DNA of 22,104 nucleotides, taken from Gp7-AA10 sp041483175 (GTDB lineage: Bacteria; Acidobacteriota; Thermoanaerobaculia; Gp7-AA8). Under the pieces are notes generated by a model. It saw only the letters and a list, made by a program, of their open reading frames with translations. It had not been told where the DNA came from and searched no databases. How positions within the stretch are numbered: the first letter of the stretch is position 1; each line of letters opens with the position of its first letter. The translations under genes and the position numbers were made by a program. This document shows, in pieces, positions 1-7,173 of the stretch. The stretch covers positions 1-22,104 of the forward strand of contig JBGPFD010000035.1 in NCBI GenBank assembly GCA_041483175.1, written 5' to 3'.

Positions 1-8
1 CAACCAAC

Positions 9-46
9 GCGCTCCGCTCGATTTATGGCGGAGCGCATGCGTTTTT
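9..46 (+). terminator. Intrinsic terminator-like hairpin at the window edge
   Basis: A perfect 9-bp stem (GCGCTCCGC at 9-17, GCGGAGCGC at 28-36) with a 10-nt loop is followed after five bases by TTTTT at 42-46. This would end transcription coming from a gene to the left of the window. The gene itself is not visible. Confidence 0.55.
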
Positions 47-245
47 GCGGCTTCTGGCACCCGCGTTGCTAATTTCTCTTGGCAACTCGGCAACTCGCAA
101 ATGGCACGCGGGGCGATCGCCTCGCGCGATTCAGGTTCTCCAGGTCAACCCAGGGAATGCGCAAGGAGGTGAGGGCAGGCACTGTCAGAATCCCCCACGA
201 AAACATTTTTTCCGCGAATCACTTAAAACTTTAGAGAGGAAACGT

Positions 246-560
246 ATGAAGAAACCCCTACTGGCACTTTTGACGGTCGTGGCCCTTGCTTTCTTTGGGT
301 ACGCCTGTAAGCAGGAGACCACCACGAACGCGACGGATACCGGCGCGACGGCGACGGCCACCGACACGGCGATGAGTAGCACGACGTCGACCATGACGAC
401 CACCGAGACGTCGATGACCGGCACCACCGGCACGATGTCGACCGGCACGGAGACCACCGGCACGATGTCGACTGGCACGGAGACCACCGGCACTACCGGG
501 ACGACGACGACTACGAAGGTCGAAAAGAAGACCGAGACCAAGAAAACCAAGAAGCACTAA
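246..560 (+). CDS. Thr-rich exported small protein, probable lipoprotein
   Basis: This is a 104-residue protein of unknown function. Residues 1-21 form a signal peptide (MKKPLLALLT start, hydrophobic core, then GYAC), so Cys21 is a candidate lipidated residue. The lipobox is weak because Gly replaces the usual Leu at -3. Residues about 25-90 are almost only Thr, Ser, Gly, Met, Glu and Ala, including two copies of a 10-residue repeat (TTGTMSTGTE). The C-terminus is Lys-rich. Composition suggests a disordered envelope or periplasmic protein. The ATG at 246 is preceded by AGAGAGGA, a good ribosome site. An upstream in-frame TTG at 45 would add a tail before the signal peptide and is not favoured. 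The gene ends just before a strong terminator. No family is recognised. Confidence 0.7.
   Translation: MKKPLLALLTVVALAFFGYACKQETTTNATDTGATATATDTAMSSTTSTMTTTETSMTGTTGTMSTGTETTGTMSTGTETTGTTGTTTTTKVEKKTETKKTKKH
423..490 (+). repeat. 30-bp in-frame tandem repeat
   Basis: Two 30-bp copies (423-452 and 453-482, one mismatch at 473) and a partial third copy encode the TTGTMSTGTE repeat of the Thr-rich protein. The length is a multiple of three, so copy-number change would keep the frame. Confidence 0.85.
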
Positions 561-563
561 ATC

Positions 564-1229
564 TCACGTTTTTTGGTTCGGAGGCGCCGCCGGGTTTCCG
601 GCGGCGCTCTTTTTTTTCTGCGCCAGGTCGGCCTGCAGTTTCTCGTACACGCGGCAGGCCTCGATCTCCAGCGCGTGCAGGTCGCCGTCGTTTTCAATGA
701 CGTAGTCGGCCTGCTGGCGACGCTCCGCTCGCGGCATCTGCCGCGCCATCCGCAGCTCCGCGTCATGCCGCTCCATCCCGCGCGCCACCGCGCGCTCGAT
801 CTGCTTCGACGGATCGCTGTCGACGACGATGATGCGGTCGTCGCGGCCCTTGCCGCCAGCTTCGAGCAGCAGCGTCGCCTCGATCACCACGATCCGATCG
901 CGATTGGGGAAGCGCCGGGCCTCGGAGGCGATCATCCGCTCCTGCTCGTCGATGACCAGCGGATGGATGAGCGCGTTCAGTTTCTTCGCCGCCTCATCGC
1001 TGACGAAAGCGATCCGCGCGACTTTTGCCCGGTCGATCTCGCCGTCCGCGCGCAGAATCTCCTGCCCGTACGTGTGGACCAGCGCCTCGTAACCCGCTTC
1101 CCCCGGCCCGTATAGCCGGGCGACGATGCTGTCGGCGTCGATGGTCATGCACCCGAGCCCTGCGAGCGTGCGCGCCACGGTCGATTTTCCGGAGGCGATG
1201 CCACCCGTGAGTCCGACGCGCAGGATCAT
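564..1229 (-). CDS. coaE: Dephospho-CoA kinase
   Basis: CoaE performs the last step of coenzyme A synthesis, phosphorylating the 3'-hydroxyl of dephospho-CoA with ATP in the cytoplasm. The 221-residue protein has the P-loop GLTGGIASGKST at residues 6-17, the IDAD motif at about 30-33, the conserved LIHP segment at about 87-90 and a lid region rich in Arg. Length is close to the family norm (about 200) plus an Ala/Pro/Lys-rich tail of about 20 residues. The ATG at 1229 overlaps the folD stop as ATGA, implying translational coupling downstream of folD. The tail is encoded through the terminator of the convergent upstream gene; there are only three bases between the two stop codons. Confidence 0.95.
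   Translation of the reverse strand: MILRVGLTGGIASGKSTVARTLAGLGCMTIDADSIVARLYGPGEAGYEALVHTYGQEILRADGEIDRAKVARIAFVSDEAAKKLNALIHPLVIDEQERMIASEARRFPNRDRIVVIEATLLLEAGGKGRDDRIIVVDSDPSKQIERAVARGMERHDAELRMARQMPRAERRQQADYVIENDGDLHALEIEACRVYEKLQADLAQKKKSAAGNPAAPPNQKT
584..618 (+). terminator. Strong rho-independent terminator of the Thr-rich gene
   Basis: A perfect 10-bp GC stem (GCGCCGCCGG / CCGGCGGCGC, 584-593 and 598-607) closes a GTTT loop and is followed by a T-rich tract (608-618). It lies inside the coding region of the convergent coaE, whose Lys-Lys-Lys-Ser stretch is the complement of the T tract. Confidence 0.9.
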
Positions 1230-2065
1230 CGCCGCCGCCGCTTGGCCGCTGCCACTGTATTTTTCATCAGCATCGCGATGGTCATCGGGCCCACACCGCC
1301 CGGTACCGGAGTGATCCACGATGCGACTTCGCGCACGCGCTGAAAGTCGACGTCGCCCGCGAGCTTTCCCTCGACGCGGTTGATGCCGACGTCGATCACC
1401 ACCGCCCCCTTCCTGACCATCTCTGCCGTCACGAACCGCGGTTTGCCGATCGCTGCGACGAGGATCTCCGCCTCGCGCGTCACCGCGGCAAGGTCGCGCG
1501 TACGCGAGTGACAGATCGTCACGGTCGCGTTCTGCTGCAGGAGGAGTGCGGCCACCGGTTTGCCGACAATGTTGCTTCTGCCGACGACCACGGCGTGCGA
1601 TCCGGCGATCGACACGCCCGTCGATGCGAGGAGCCGCATGACTCCCGCCGGCGTGCAGGGGACGAGCGTCGGACGGCCGAGGTGCAGCAGCCCGACATTG
1701 ACCGGATGAAATCCATCGACGTCTTTTGCCGGATCGATGCTGTCGATCACCTTCTTCGGATCGATCTGTTTGGGCAGCGGGAGCTGCACCAGGATTCCGT
1801 CGACCTCGTCGTCGCCGTTGAGCCGATCGATCTCCGCGAGAAGATCGGCCTCGCGCATCGAGGGGTCGAAGACCCGTTCCATGCCGCGGAGTCCGAGCTC
1901 CTGCGCCTTGCGCGCCTTGTTGCGGACGTAGATCTCGGACGCCGGATGGTTGCCCACGCGGACAGCCACCAGGCCGGGCTTGAAGGGCATCGCCGCCAGC
2001 GCCTCGCGGACCTCCGCCTCGACCTGCTGGGCGACGGCTTTCCCGTCGATGATCTGCGCCGGCAC
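1226..2065 (-). CDS. folD: Bifunctional methylene-THF dehydrogenase / methenyl-THF cyclohydrolase
   Basis: FolD interconverts 5,10-methylene-THF and 10-formyl-THF using NADP, supplying one-carbon units for purines and formyl-Met-tRNA. The 279-residue protein shows the catalytic YVRNK segment (Tyr and Lys, about residues 46-50), the signature VDGILVQLPLP (about 88-98), DVDGFHPVNVG, PCTPAGV, the nucleotide-binding VVGRSNIVGKP and the C-terminal PVPGGVGPMT. Length is typical. The start is GTG at 2065. No Shine-Dalgarno precedes it, but TACAAG lies seven bases upstream, so the message may be leaderless. The gene is followed by coaE with an ATGA overlap. Its upstream side carries a heptamer-repeat hairpin shared with the divergent rplM. 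Confidence 0.95.
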   Translation of the reverse strand: MPAQIIDGKAVAQQVEAEVREALAAMPFKPGLVAVRVGNHPASEIYVRNKARKAQELGLRGMERVFDPSMREADLLAEIDRLNGDDEVDGILVQLPLPKQIDPKKVIDSIDPAKDVDGFHPVNVGLLHLGRPTLVPCTPAGVMRLLASTGVSIAGSHAVVVGRSNIVGKPVAALLLQQNATVTICHSRTRDLAAVTREAEILVAAIGKPRFVTAEMVRKGAVVIDVGINRVEGKLAGDVDFQRVREVASWITPVPGGVGPMTIAMLMKNTVAAAKRRRR

Positions 2066-2072
2066 GGCGGCG

Positions 2073-2078
2073 CTTGTA
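2073..2078 (-). promoter_or_regulatory. -10-like box directly before folD
   Basis: TACAAG on the minus strand lies seven bases before the GTG start of folD. No clear -35 is visible because the position falls in the heptamer repeat arm. Transcription from this box would begin at or next to the start codon. Confidence 0.35.
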
Positions 2079-2087
2079 CCACAACCG

Positions 2088-2187
2088 AGCTCTCAGCTCT
2101 TAGCTCTCAGCTCTTAGCTCTTAGGGAGAGCCGACGACTACTGCTGGGTGGAGGGGCCTAAGAGCTGAGAGCTAACAGCTGAGAGCT
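2088..2187. repeat. Heptamer-repeat hairpin A (AGCTCTY)
   Basis: Five tandem heptamers AGCTCTY (2088-2122) face four complementary heptamers (2160-2187) across a 37-base loop. Using four units per arm gives a 28-bp stem with one mismatch. The left arm has one extra complete unit. The element fills the divergent folD-rplM interval. Confidence 0.9.
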
Positions 2188-2204
2188 GGGAAGGAATGAA
2201 CACC

Positions 2205-2234
2205 TTGACTCGCGCTGTTCGGCAGTGTTACGGT
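2205..2234 (+). promoter_or_regulatory. Candidate promoter of rplM-rpsI
   Basis: TTGACT (2205-2210), an 18-bp spacer and TACGGT (2229-2234) form a plausible sigma-70 promoter. It would give a leader of about 110 nt containing the hairpin at 2237-2260. The -10 matches consensus at only three positions. Confidence 0.45.
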
Positions 2235-2236
2235 TT

Positions 2237-2260
2237 CACCCCTTTCCCGGGAAAGGTGTG
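2237..2260 (+). promoter_or_regulatory. Hairpin in the rplM leader
   Basis: CCTTTC / GAAAGG (2241-2246, 2251-2256) closes a CCGG loop and is extended by CAC/GTG after one mismatch. Its place at the 5' end of the predicted rplM message makes it a candidate r-protein autoregulation or stability element. No match to a known leader is claimed. Confidence 0.4.
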
Positions 2261-2351
2261 TAGTCGTTGTCTTTGAATGATTTCGGCGTAGCAGTCCCAC
2301 CGCGCCGGAGTCCTCCAGGACTGAATTTTCAGCGGTTGTTTTGGGAGAGTC

Positions 2352-2786
2352 ATGCGTACCTATTTCCCCAGGAAGGGTGATGTCGAGGCTCGCTGGTTCA
2401 TCATTGACGCCGAGGGCAAAGTCCTCGGGCGGTTGTCGACCACCATCGCCCGGATTCTCACCGGCAAGAACAAGCCGATCTACACCCCCTTTCTCGACAC
2501 GGGCGATCATGTGATTGTCATCAATGCCGAGAAGATCGTTCTCACCGGCAAGAAAGAACTCGACAAGATCTACCGCCACCACTCGATGTATCCCGGCGGC
2601 CTGAAGGAGCGCCCGGCGCGATTCATGCGTGCCGAGAAGCCCGAGGCCATGATCGAAGAGGCGGTGTGGGGAATGCTCCCGAAGAACAAGCTCGGGCGGA
2701 AGATGCTGAAGAAGTTGAAGGTTTATCGCGGCACGAATCATCCGCATCAGGCGCAGAAGCCGGAGCGGATCGACGTCAAGGAGTGA
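2352..2786 (+). CDS. rplM: 50S ribosomal protein L13
   Basis: L13 is an early-assembling protein of the large subunit that binds 23S rRNA. The 144-residue protein has the family landmarks: W..IDAEGKVLGRLST near the N-terminus, LTGK, YTP, DHVIVINA, the YRHSxYPGG-like segment (IYRHHSMYPGG), and the C-terminal MLPKNKLGRKMLKKLKVY. Length matches the E. coli protein (142). The ATG at 2352 follows GGGAGAG with good spacing. It is paired with rpsI 13 bases downstream, the standard two-gene r-protein operon. Confidence 0.98.
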   Translation: MRTYFPRKGDVEARWFIIDAEGKVLGRLSTTIARILTGKNKPIYTPFLDTGDHVIVINAEKIVLTGKKELDKIYRHHSMYPGGLKERPARFMRAEKPEAMIEEAVWGMLPKNKLGRKMLKKLKVYRGTNHPHQAQKPERIDVKE

Positions 2787-2799
2787 GTGAGGAGGAATC

Positions 2800-3192
2800 T
2801 TGACTCTGGTTGAATTCTACGGCACGGGACGGCGGAAGACCTCGACGGCGCGCGTGCATCTGCGGCAGGGAACGGGGCAGATCACGGTCAACAACAGAAC
2901 GCTCGACGAGTACTTCGCCAATGACGTGCTGAAGATGATCATCAAGCAGCCCCTTTCGTTGACCGAAACCGGCGACAAATTCGACATCGTCGTGGTTGTC
3001 GACGGCGGCGGACCCAGCGGACAGGCGGGAGCCATTCGCCACGGCATTTCACGCGCCCTACTGATCTACAACATCGAGCTGCGCAAGCGCCTCAAGAAGG
3101 GTGGCCTCCTGACGCGCGATCCGCGGATGAAAGAGCGCAAGAAGTATGGCCAGCGCGGCGCACGGGCACGCTTCCAGTTCTCGAAGCGCTGA
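2800..3192 (+). CDS. rpsI: 30S ribosomal protein S9
   Basis: S9 is a small-subunit head protein whose C-terminal tail reaches the P-site tRNA. The 130-residue protein begins with the typical YGTGRRKTSTARV, contains the GGG..GQAGAIRHGISRAL core and ends in the invariant SKR tail (FQFSKR). Length is normal. The start is TTG at 2800, chosen because GGAGGA lies four bases before it and no ATG or GTG gives a complete N-terminus. It follows rplM with 13 bases between stop and start, so co-transcription is likely. A terminator-like hairpin follows at 3233. Confidence 0.97.
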   Translation: MTLVEFYGTGRRKTSTARVHLRQGTGQITVNNRTLDEYFANDVLKMIIKQPLSLTETGDKFDIVVVVDGGGPSGQAGAIRHGISRALLIYNIELRKRLKKGGLLTRDPRMKERKKYGQRGARARFQFSKR

Positions 3193-3232
3193 TTTTCTGA
3201 TGGTTTTCCTGCAATCGAGGAGTTGAATTCGC

Positions 3233-3269
3233 GGACAGGAGCGGGCTCGTTCCTGTCCTTTGTTTTTTT
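3233..3269 (+). terminator. Terminator / attenuator between rpsI and rpsB
   Basis: A perfect 8-bp stem (GGACAGGA 3233-3240, TCCTGTCC 3251-3258) with a 10-nt loop is followed by TTTGTTTTTTT. Only 15 bases separate the end of the T tract from the ribosome site of rpsB, too few for a separate promoter. It therefore either ends rplM-rpsI transcription or acts as an attenuator in the rpsB leader. Confidence 0.85.
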
Positions 3270-3298
3270 CGAACGTCAACGCGCAAAGGAGGGTTCAA

Positions 3299-4087
3299 TT
3301 GGCGGTCTCAATTACGATGAAAGAGCTATTGGAAGCTGGCGTGCACTTCGGTCATCAGACCAAGCGCTGGAATCCGAAGATGAAGAAGTACATCTTCGGA
3401 AAGCGCAATGGGATCTACATCATTGACCTGCAGAAGACGCTCAAGCTCTTCAAGGAAGCTTCCGCATTCATTTCGGACCTCGCCTCCCAGGGCAAACGCA
3501 TCCTGTTCGTCGGCACCAAGCGCCAGGCGCAGGACGCCATTCTCGAAGAGGCCAACCGCTGCGGCATGTTCTATGTGAACAACCGCTGGCTGGGCGGAAC
3601 ACTGACGAACTTCACGACTGTGCGCCGCTCCATCGAGCGCCTCAAGGAACTCGAAGCAATCCTCGCCGACACGGAAAAGGAACTGTCAAAGAAGGAGCGC
3701 GCCGCGCTCGATCGCGAACGCGAGAAGCTGCAGAAGAACCTGATCGGCATCCGGGAAATGGACTCGCTTCCCGACTCCATCTTCGTCATCGATCCGAAGA
3801 AGGAATACATCGCCGTCAAGGAAGCGAAGAAACTCGGCATCCCGGTGGTGGCCATCGTCGATACGAATTGCGATCCTGAAGACATCAACTACGTCATTCC
3901 GGGCAACGACGACGCCATCCGGGCCATTCGGCTGTTCACCCAGAAGATCGCCGACGCGGTCCTGGAAGGCTACAACCTCGCCGAGGAGCGTTACGTCGGA
4001 ACCGAAGACAAGGGCGAAGAAGCTCCCCAGCCGGCCGCCGTGCCGGCGGAAGCACCGGCTCCTGAGCCTGCCCCGGCAGTGTCGTAG
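3299..4087 (+). CDS. rpsB: 30S ribosomal protein S2
   Basis: S2 binds between head and body of the small subunit. The 262-residue protein opens with the family signature ITMKELLEAGVHFGHQTKRW and includes NPKMKKYIFG, IIDLQKT, FVGTKRQAQ, NNRWLGGTLTNF and IPVVAIVDTNCDP with the final IPGNDDAIR. An Ala/Pro/Glu-rich tail of about 30 residues extends past the core. The start is TTG at 3299, six bases after AAAGGAGGG; it gives MAVSITMKELLEAG, the expected S2 N-terminus. An upstream TTG at 3260 lies in the terminator T tract and is rejected. It is followed by tsf, the common rpsB-tsf operon. Confidence 0.97.
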   Translation: MAVSITMKELLEAGVHFGHQTKRWNPKMKKYIFGKRNGIYIIDLQKTLKLFKEASAFISDLASQGKRILFVGTKRQAQDAILEEANRCGMFYVNNRWLGGTLTNFTTVRRSIERLKELEAILADTEKELSKKERAALDREREKLQKNLIGIREMDSLPDSIFVIDPKKEYIAVKEAKKLGIPVVAIVDTNCDPEDINYVIPGNDDAIRAIRLFTQKIADAVLEGYNLAEERYVGTEDKGEEAPQPAAVPAEAPAPEPAPAVS

Positions 4088-4093
4088 AAATCC

Positions 4094-4163
4094 AGGCGTC
4101 AGGTGTCAGGCGCTAGGCATTAGGGTTTTCTTCCTGACGCCTAAGGCCTGACGCCTAACGCCC
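4094..4163. repeat. Heptamer-repeat hairpin B (AGGCGYY)
   Basis: Four heptamers (4094-4121, AGGCGTC type) and four complementary heptamers (4136-4163, GACGCCT type) surround a 14-nt loop in the rpsB-tsf interval. The same heptamer family is used by element F before rpmG. The tsf ribosome site begins directly after it. Confidence 0.9.
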
Positions 4164-4179
4164 TTCCGGAGAATCAACA

Positions 4180-5091
4180 ATGGCTGACATCACGGCAGCG
4201 ATGGTCAAGGAGCTGCGCGAACAAACCGGCGCGGGCATGATGGACGTTAAGCGCGCGCTGACCGAAGCAAACGGCGACATGGAGGAGGCCACCAAGATCC
4301 TCCGCAAGAAGGGGCTGGCCGCCGCCACGAAGAAGGCTGGCCGCATCGCCTCCGAGGGTGCCGTGCAGGCGTACACCAGCGGCAACATCGGCGTTCTGGT
4401 GGAAGTGAATTGCGAGACCGACTTCGTCGCGCGCACCGATCAGTTCCGGCAGTTCGCCGCCGACGTGACGAAGTTCATCGCCAACAGCAAAGCGAGCGAC
4501 ATGACCGGGCTGAACAACGAGGGGTGGTCGAAAGGGGAGACGCTCGCGCAGAAGACGCAGAGTGTGATTGCCGCGCTCGGCGAGAACATCACCGTGCGCC
4601 GCTTTGCGCGCTATCAGGCGGCTCCGAACGCTTCGATCGGAACCTACATTCACGCCGGCGGAAAGATCGGCGTGATGGTGGAGGTGGTGGCCAACAACAG
4701 CAGTGATCGTGCGCTGGCCGTGGCCCGCGACGTCGCCATGCACATCGCTGCCACGGAACCGCGCTTCATCGGCCGCGGCGACGTCACCCAGAAGGACCTC
4801 GACACCGAGCGGGAGATTGCACGCGATCAGGCGCTCAAATCGGGCAAACCGGAGAACATCGTGGAGAAGATGGTCACCGGAAAGATGGAGAAGTTCTACG
4901 GCGAGGCCTGCCTGCTCGAGCAGCCGTACATCCGCAACGACAAGCAGAACGTCGGCGACTATCTCAAGTCCGCCGGCAAAGAAGCCGGCTGCGCCTTCAC
5001 CGTAACGCGCTTCACCCGGTACAAGCTCGGCGAGGGAATCGAGAAGAAGCCGGGCGACTTCGTCGCGGAAGTGATGTCGTACGTGAAGTGA
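4180..5091 (+). CDS. tsf: Elongation factor Ts
   Basis: EF-Ts is the guanine-nucleotide exchange factor for EF-Tu in the cytoplasm. The 303-residue protein has an N-terminal UBA-like domain (ITAAMVKELREQTGAGMMDV, residues about 4-23, through KALTEANGD), the catalytic TDFVAR motif at about residues 80-85, the dimerisation domain and C-terminal VGDYL...G segments. Length is normal. The ATG at 4180 follows CCGGAGA. It is separated from rpsB by heptamer hairpin B, and from pyrH by a short gap that seems to hold a promoter. Confidence 0.98.
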   Translation: MADITAAMVKELREQTGAGMMDVKRALTEANGDMEEATKILRKKGLAAATKKAGRIASEGAVQAYTSGNIGVLVEVNCETDFVARTDQFRQFAADVTKFIANSKASDMTGLNNEGWSKGETLAQKTQSVIAALGENITVRRFARYQAAPNASIGTYIHAGGKIGVMVEVVANNSSDRALAVARDVAMHIAATEPRFIGRGDVTQKDLDTEREIARDQALKSGKPENIVEKMVTGKMEKFYGEACLLEQPYIRNDKQNVGDYLKSAGKEAGCAFTVTRFTRYKLGEGIEKKPGDFVAEVMSYVK

Positions 5092-5116
5092 CGGCGCGGC
5101 CGTCATCCGGTATAAA
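5088..5116 (+). promoter_or_regulatory. Candidate promoter of pyrH
   Basis: GTGACG (5088-5093, overlapping the tsf stop), a 17-bp spacer and TATAAA (5111-5116) match sigma-70 spacing. The ATG of pyrH is only ten bases after the -10, so the transcript would have almost no leader. No Shine-Dalgarno is present. Confidence 0.55.
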
Positions 5117-5126
5117 CTCCGGCGCG

Positions 5127-5879
5127 ATGAGCGCCCCCCGTAAGCCGAAGTACAAGCGCATCCTGCTGAAGCTCTCCGGCGAGGCGCTGATGGGTGGTCG
5201 GCGGACGGGGATCGACCCCGAGACGCTCGCCGGGATCGCCGACGAGATCGTCGCGGTGCATAAGGCTGGTGTCCAAATCGTCATCGTGATCGGTGGCGGA
5301 AACATCTTCCGTGGCGTGACTGCGGCCACCGAGGGCATCGACCGCGTGGCCGGCGATCACATGGGGATGCTGGCGACGGTCATCAACGCGCTCGCGCTGC
5401 AGGATGCGATGGAGCGGCGTGGCGGAAACACGCGGGTCAATTCGGCCATCACCATGGCCCAGGTGGCCGAACCGTTCATCCGCCGGCGCGCCATCCGCCA
5501 TCTGGAAAAGGGGCGCATCGTGATCTGTGCCGCCGGAACGGGCAATCCGTTCTTCACCACCGACTCGGCGGCGGCGCTCCGTGCCAGCGAATTGAAATGC
5601 GAGATCATCTTCAAGGCCACGAAGGTCGACGGCATCTACACCGCCGATCCGGAAAAGGATCCGAACGCCAAGAAGATCCCGCACGCGACCTATCAGCGCG
5701 TCCTCGCCGAGCGATTGCAGGTGATGGACGCGTCGGCCATCGATCTGGCGCGCGGAAGCTCGATTCCCATCTACATTTTTTCTCTCCGGGAGAAAGGCAA
5801 CATCCGTCGCGCGCTGCTCGGTGAGGAGATCGGATCGGTGGTGACGGAGGAACTGCCCGCTGTGGAGACGAAGCGATGA
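5127..5879 (+). CDS. pyrH: UMP kinase
   Basis: PyrH phosphorylates UMP to UDP with ATP, a step of pyrimidine nucleotide synthesis; in bacteria it is hexameric and of the amino-acid-kinase fold. The 250-residue protein has KRILLKLSGEAL (ATP-binding, about 10-21), IVIGGGNIFRG, DHMGMLATVINALALQDA, the GTGNPFFTTDSAAALRA motif and the KVDGIYTADP segment. Length is typical. The ATG at 5127 gives the family N-terminus; a GTG at 5088 would add 13 residues overlapping tsf and is not favoured. The stop overlaps the frr start as ATGA. A -10 box sits ten bases before the start. Confidence 0.96.
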   Translation: MSAPRKPKYKRILLKLSGEALMGGRRTGIDPETLAGIADEIVAVHKAGVQIVIVIGGGNIFRGVTAATEGIDRVAGDHMGMLATVINALALQDAMERRGGNTRVNSAITMAQVAEPFIRRRAIRHLEKGRIVICAAGTGNPFFTTDSAAALRASELKCEIIFKATKVDGIYTADPEKDPNAKKIPHATYQRVLAERLQVMDASAIDLARGSSIPIYIFSLREKGNIRRALLGEEIGSVVTEELPAVETKR

Positions 5880-6433
5880 TTCAAGATGTCGTCAGGGACG
5901 TCCAGCACAGAATGCACGGCGCGATCGAAGCGCTGCATCGCGAGTTCAAGAGCCTTCGGACCGGCCGCGCGAACGTGGCCATGCTCGACGGCATCACCGT
6001 CGATTACTACGGCACCCCGACGCCCCTCGCGCAGGTGGCCAGCCTCAAGATTCCCGATTCCTCGCTGATCGTTGCCGAGGCGTGGGACAAATCGATGGTC
6101 GCGGCAATCGAGAAGGCCATCCGCAACTCGGACCTCGGGCTGAATCCGTCGAATGACGGCAAGCTCGTGCGCATTCCCGTTCCGCAGCTCACCGAGGAGC
6201 GGCGGAAGGAGCTCGGCAAGCTCGCGCATCACGTCGCCGAGGAGGCGCGCACCGCGATCCGTCAGGTGCGCCGCGATGGCAACGAGAAGCTGAAGAAAAT
6301 GTTGAAGGATCATCAGATCTCCGAAGACGACGAGAAGCGCGGGCTCGACGAGATCCAGAAGATGACCGACAAGAACATTGAAGAAATCGGCACGATCGTC
6401 AAGCACAAAGAGCAGGAGATCATGGCTGTGTAG
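5876..6433 (+). CDS. frr: Ribosome recycling factor
   Basis: RRF splits post-termination ribosomes together with EF-G. The 185-residue protein has the standard length and shows LRTGRANVAMLDGITVDYYG, the PIP-like hinge (LVRIPVPQLTEERRKEL) and the three-helix-bundle C-terminus ending in EIMAV. The ATG at 5876 overlaps the pyrH stop (ATGA), so translation is probably coupled. Its last codon and stop (GTG TAG) are the first bases of a TGTAGG-type palindromic repeat, suggesting the repeat inserted at the gene end and replaced the original stop. Confidence 0.97.
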   Translation: MIQDVVRDVQHRMHGAIEALHREFKSLRTGRANVAMLDGITVDYYGTPTPLAQVASLKIPDSSLIVAEAWDKSMVAAIEKAIRNSDLGLNPSNDGKLVRIPVPQLTEERRKELGKLAHHVAEEARTAIRQVRRDGNEKLKKMLKDHQISEDDEKRGLDEIQKMTDKNIEEIGTIVKHKEQEIMAV

Positions 6434-6491
6434 GCCGGCCTGCGGCCGCCCGCACTCCCGCGGGGACGGGCGGCTGCAAGCCGCCCCTACA
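6429..6491. repeat. TGTAGG...CCTACA double-hairpin repeat, copy 1
   Basis: Terminal TGTAGG (6429-6434) and CCTACA (6486-6491) bracket two GC-rich hairpins: GGCCG/CGGCC (6433-6437, 6443-6447) and the perfect GGGCGGCT-GCA-AGCCGCCC (6468-6486). A longer alternative pairing joins 6442-6452 with 6467-6477. A second copy with other inner sequence lies after rplK. The repeat fills the frr-ispD gap. Confidence 0.8.
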
Positions 6492-6498
6492 AACTTGA

Positions 6499-7173
6499 AT
6501 GGCTGTTCTGGTGATCATCCCCGCCGCCGGATCGGGATCGCGTTTCGGAGGTCCGCTTCCCAAACAATTCCAGCCTCTAGGCGGAAAACCGATCGTGCAA
6601 CGGGTGGTCGAGCGATTTCTCGGGAGCGGGACTGTCGACCGGATCGTGGTCGCCGTCGCCGAGCCACTGCTGACCACTGTGAGGCAGGCGCCGCAGGATC
6701 ACGTGCAGTTCGTCGCCGGCGGAGAGACGCGCCAGCAGTCGGTGACGAATGCGCTGGCAGCGGCTGGGGGGGAGTTCGATGTCGTCGCCATTCATGACGC
6801 GGTCCGCCCTTTTTTTCGGATGGCGACCTTTCGCGCGCTCCTCGAAGCGGCGCGGGAGCACGGCGCCGCGTTGCCGGCCATTCCGCTCACCGACACCATT
6901 CACGCCGCACGCGACGGCCGGCTCGCCGCGACGATCGAGCGATCGAATCTAGTCGCCGCGCAGACGCCGCAATGTTTCCGCATCGAAATCCTGCGCGACA
7001 TCCTCGCGCGCGCGGAACAGGAACGATTCGACGCCACCGACGAGGCGGGCCTCGCGGCTCGCTACGGCTATGATGTGCGCGTCGTCGCAGGCGATCCGTT
7101 CAACATCAAGATCACCCGTCCGGAAGATCTCGCGCTCGCCGAGGCGCACCTGGAGGAGTGGAGTCGGGAATGA
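6499..7173 (+). CDS. ispD: 2-C-methyl-D-erythritol 4-phosphate cytidylyltransferase
   Basis: IspD transfers CMP from CTP to MEP, giving CDP-ME, the third step of the MEP isoprenoid pathway. The 224-residue protein has the nucleotide-binding loop IIPAAGSGSRFG with KQF (residues about 6-23), GGETRQQSV, the VAIHDAVRPF motif, PLTDTIH, AAQTPQCFR and FDATDEAGLA, and ends near the conserved FNIKITRPEDL. Length is normal. The ATG at 6499 has no visible Shine-Dalgarno; it follows the TGTAGG repeat by seven bases. The stop overlaps ispF (ATGA), so the two pathway genes are coupled. Confidence 0.96.
   Translation: MAVLVIIPAAGSGSRFGGPLPKQFQPLGGKPIVQRVVERFLGSGTVDRIVVAVAEPLLTTVRQAPQDHVQFVAGGETRQQSVTNALAAAGGEFDVVAIHDAVRPFFRMATFRALLEAAREHGAALPAIPLTDTIHAARDGRLAATIERSNLVAAQTPQCFRIEILRDILARAEQERFDATDEAGLAARYGYDVRVVAGDPFNIKITRPEDLALAEAHLEEWSRE

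Noticed and set aside
162..171. Perfect anti-16S-like AAGGAGGTGA upstream of the Thr-rich gene
   Set aside because: No start codon at suitable spacing opens a credible protein, and the nearby ATG at 246 has its own ribosome site. It is not the end of an rRNA gene either, since no rRNA sequence surrounds it.
564..2084. 506-codon minus-strand frame spanning coaE and most of folD
   Set aside because: It is the coaE frame extended upstream through folD without a stop; the folD protein in the other frame is clearly real and coaE starts at 1229.
2088..2187. Heptamer arrays as CRISPR arrays
   Set aside because: Units are 7 nt and contiguous, with no spacers; arms are inverted rather than direct.
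4094..4163. Heptamer hairpins as rho-independent terminators
   Set aside because: They sit within operons, lack a consistent T tract after the right arm, and often run directly into a ribosome site.
4174..5106. Long open frame antisense to tsf
   Set aside because: High-GC shadow frame with no recognisable domain; tsf is fully conserved on the + strand.
5088..5126. GTG start for pyrH overlapping the tsf stop
   Set aside because: Added residues do not fit the UMP kinase N-terminus and cover a likely promoter.
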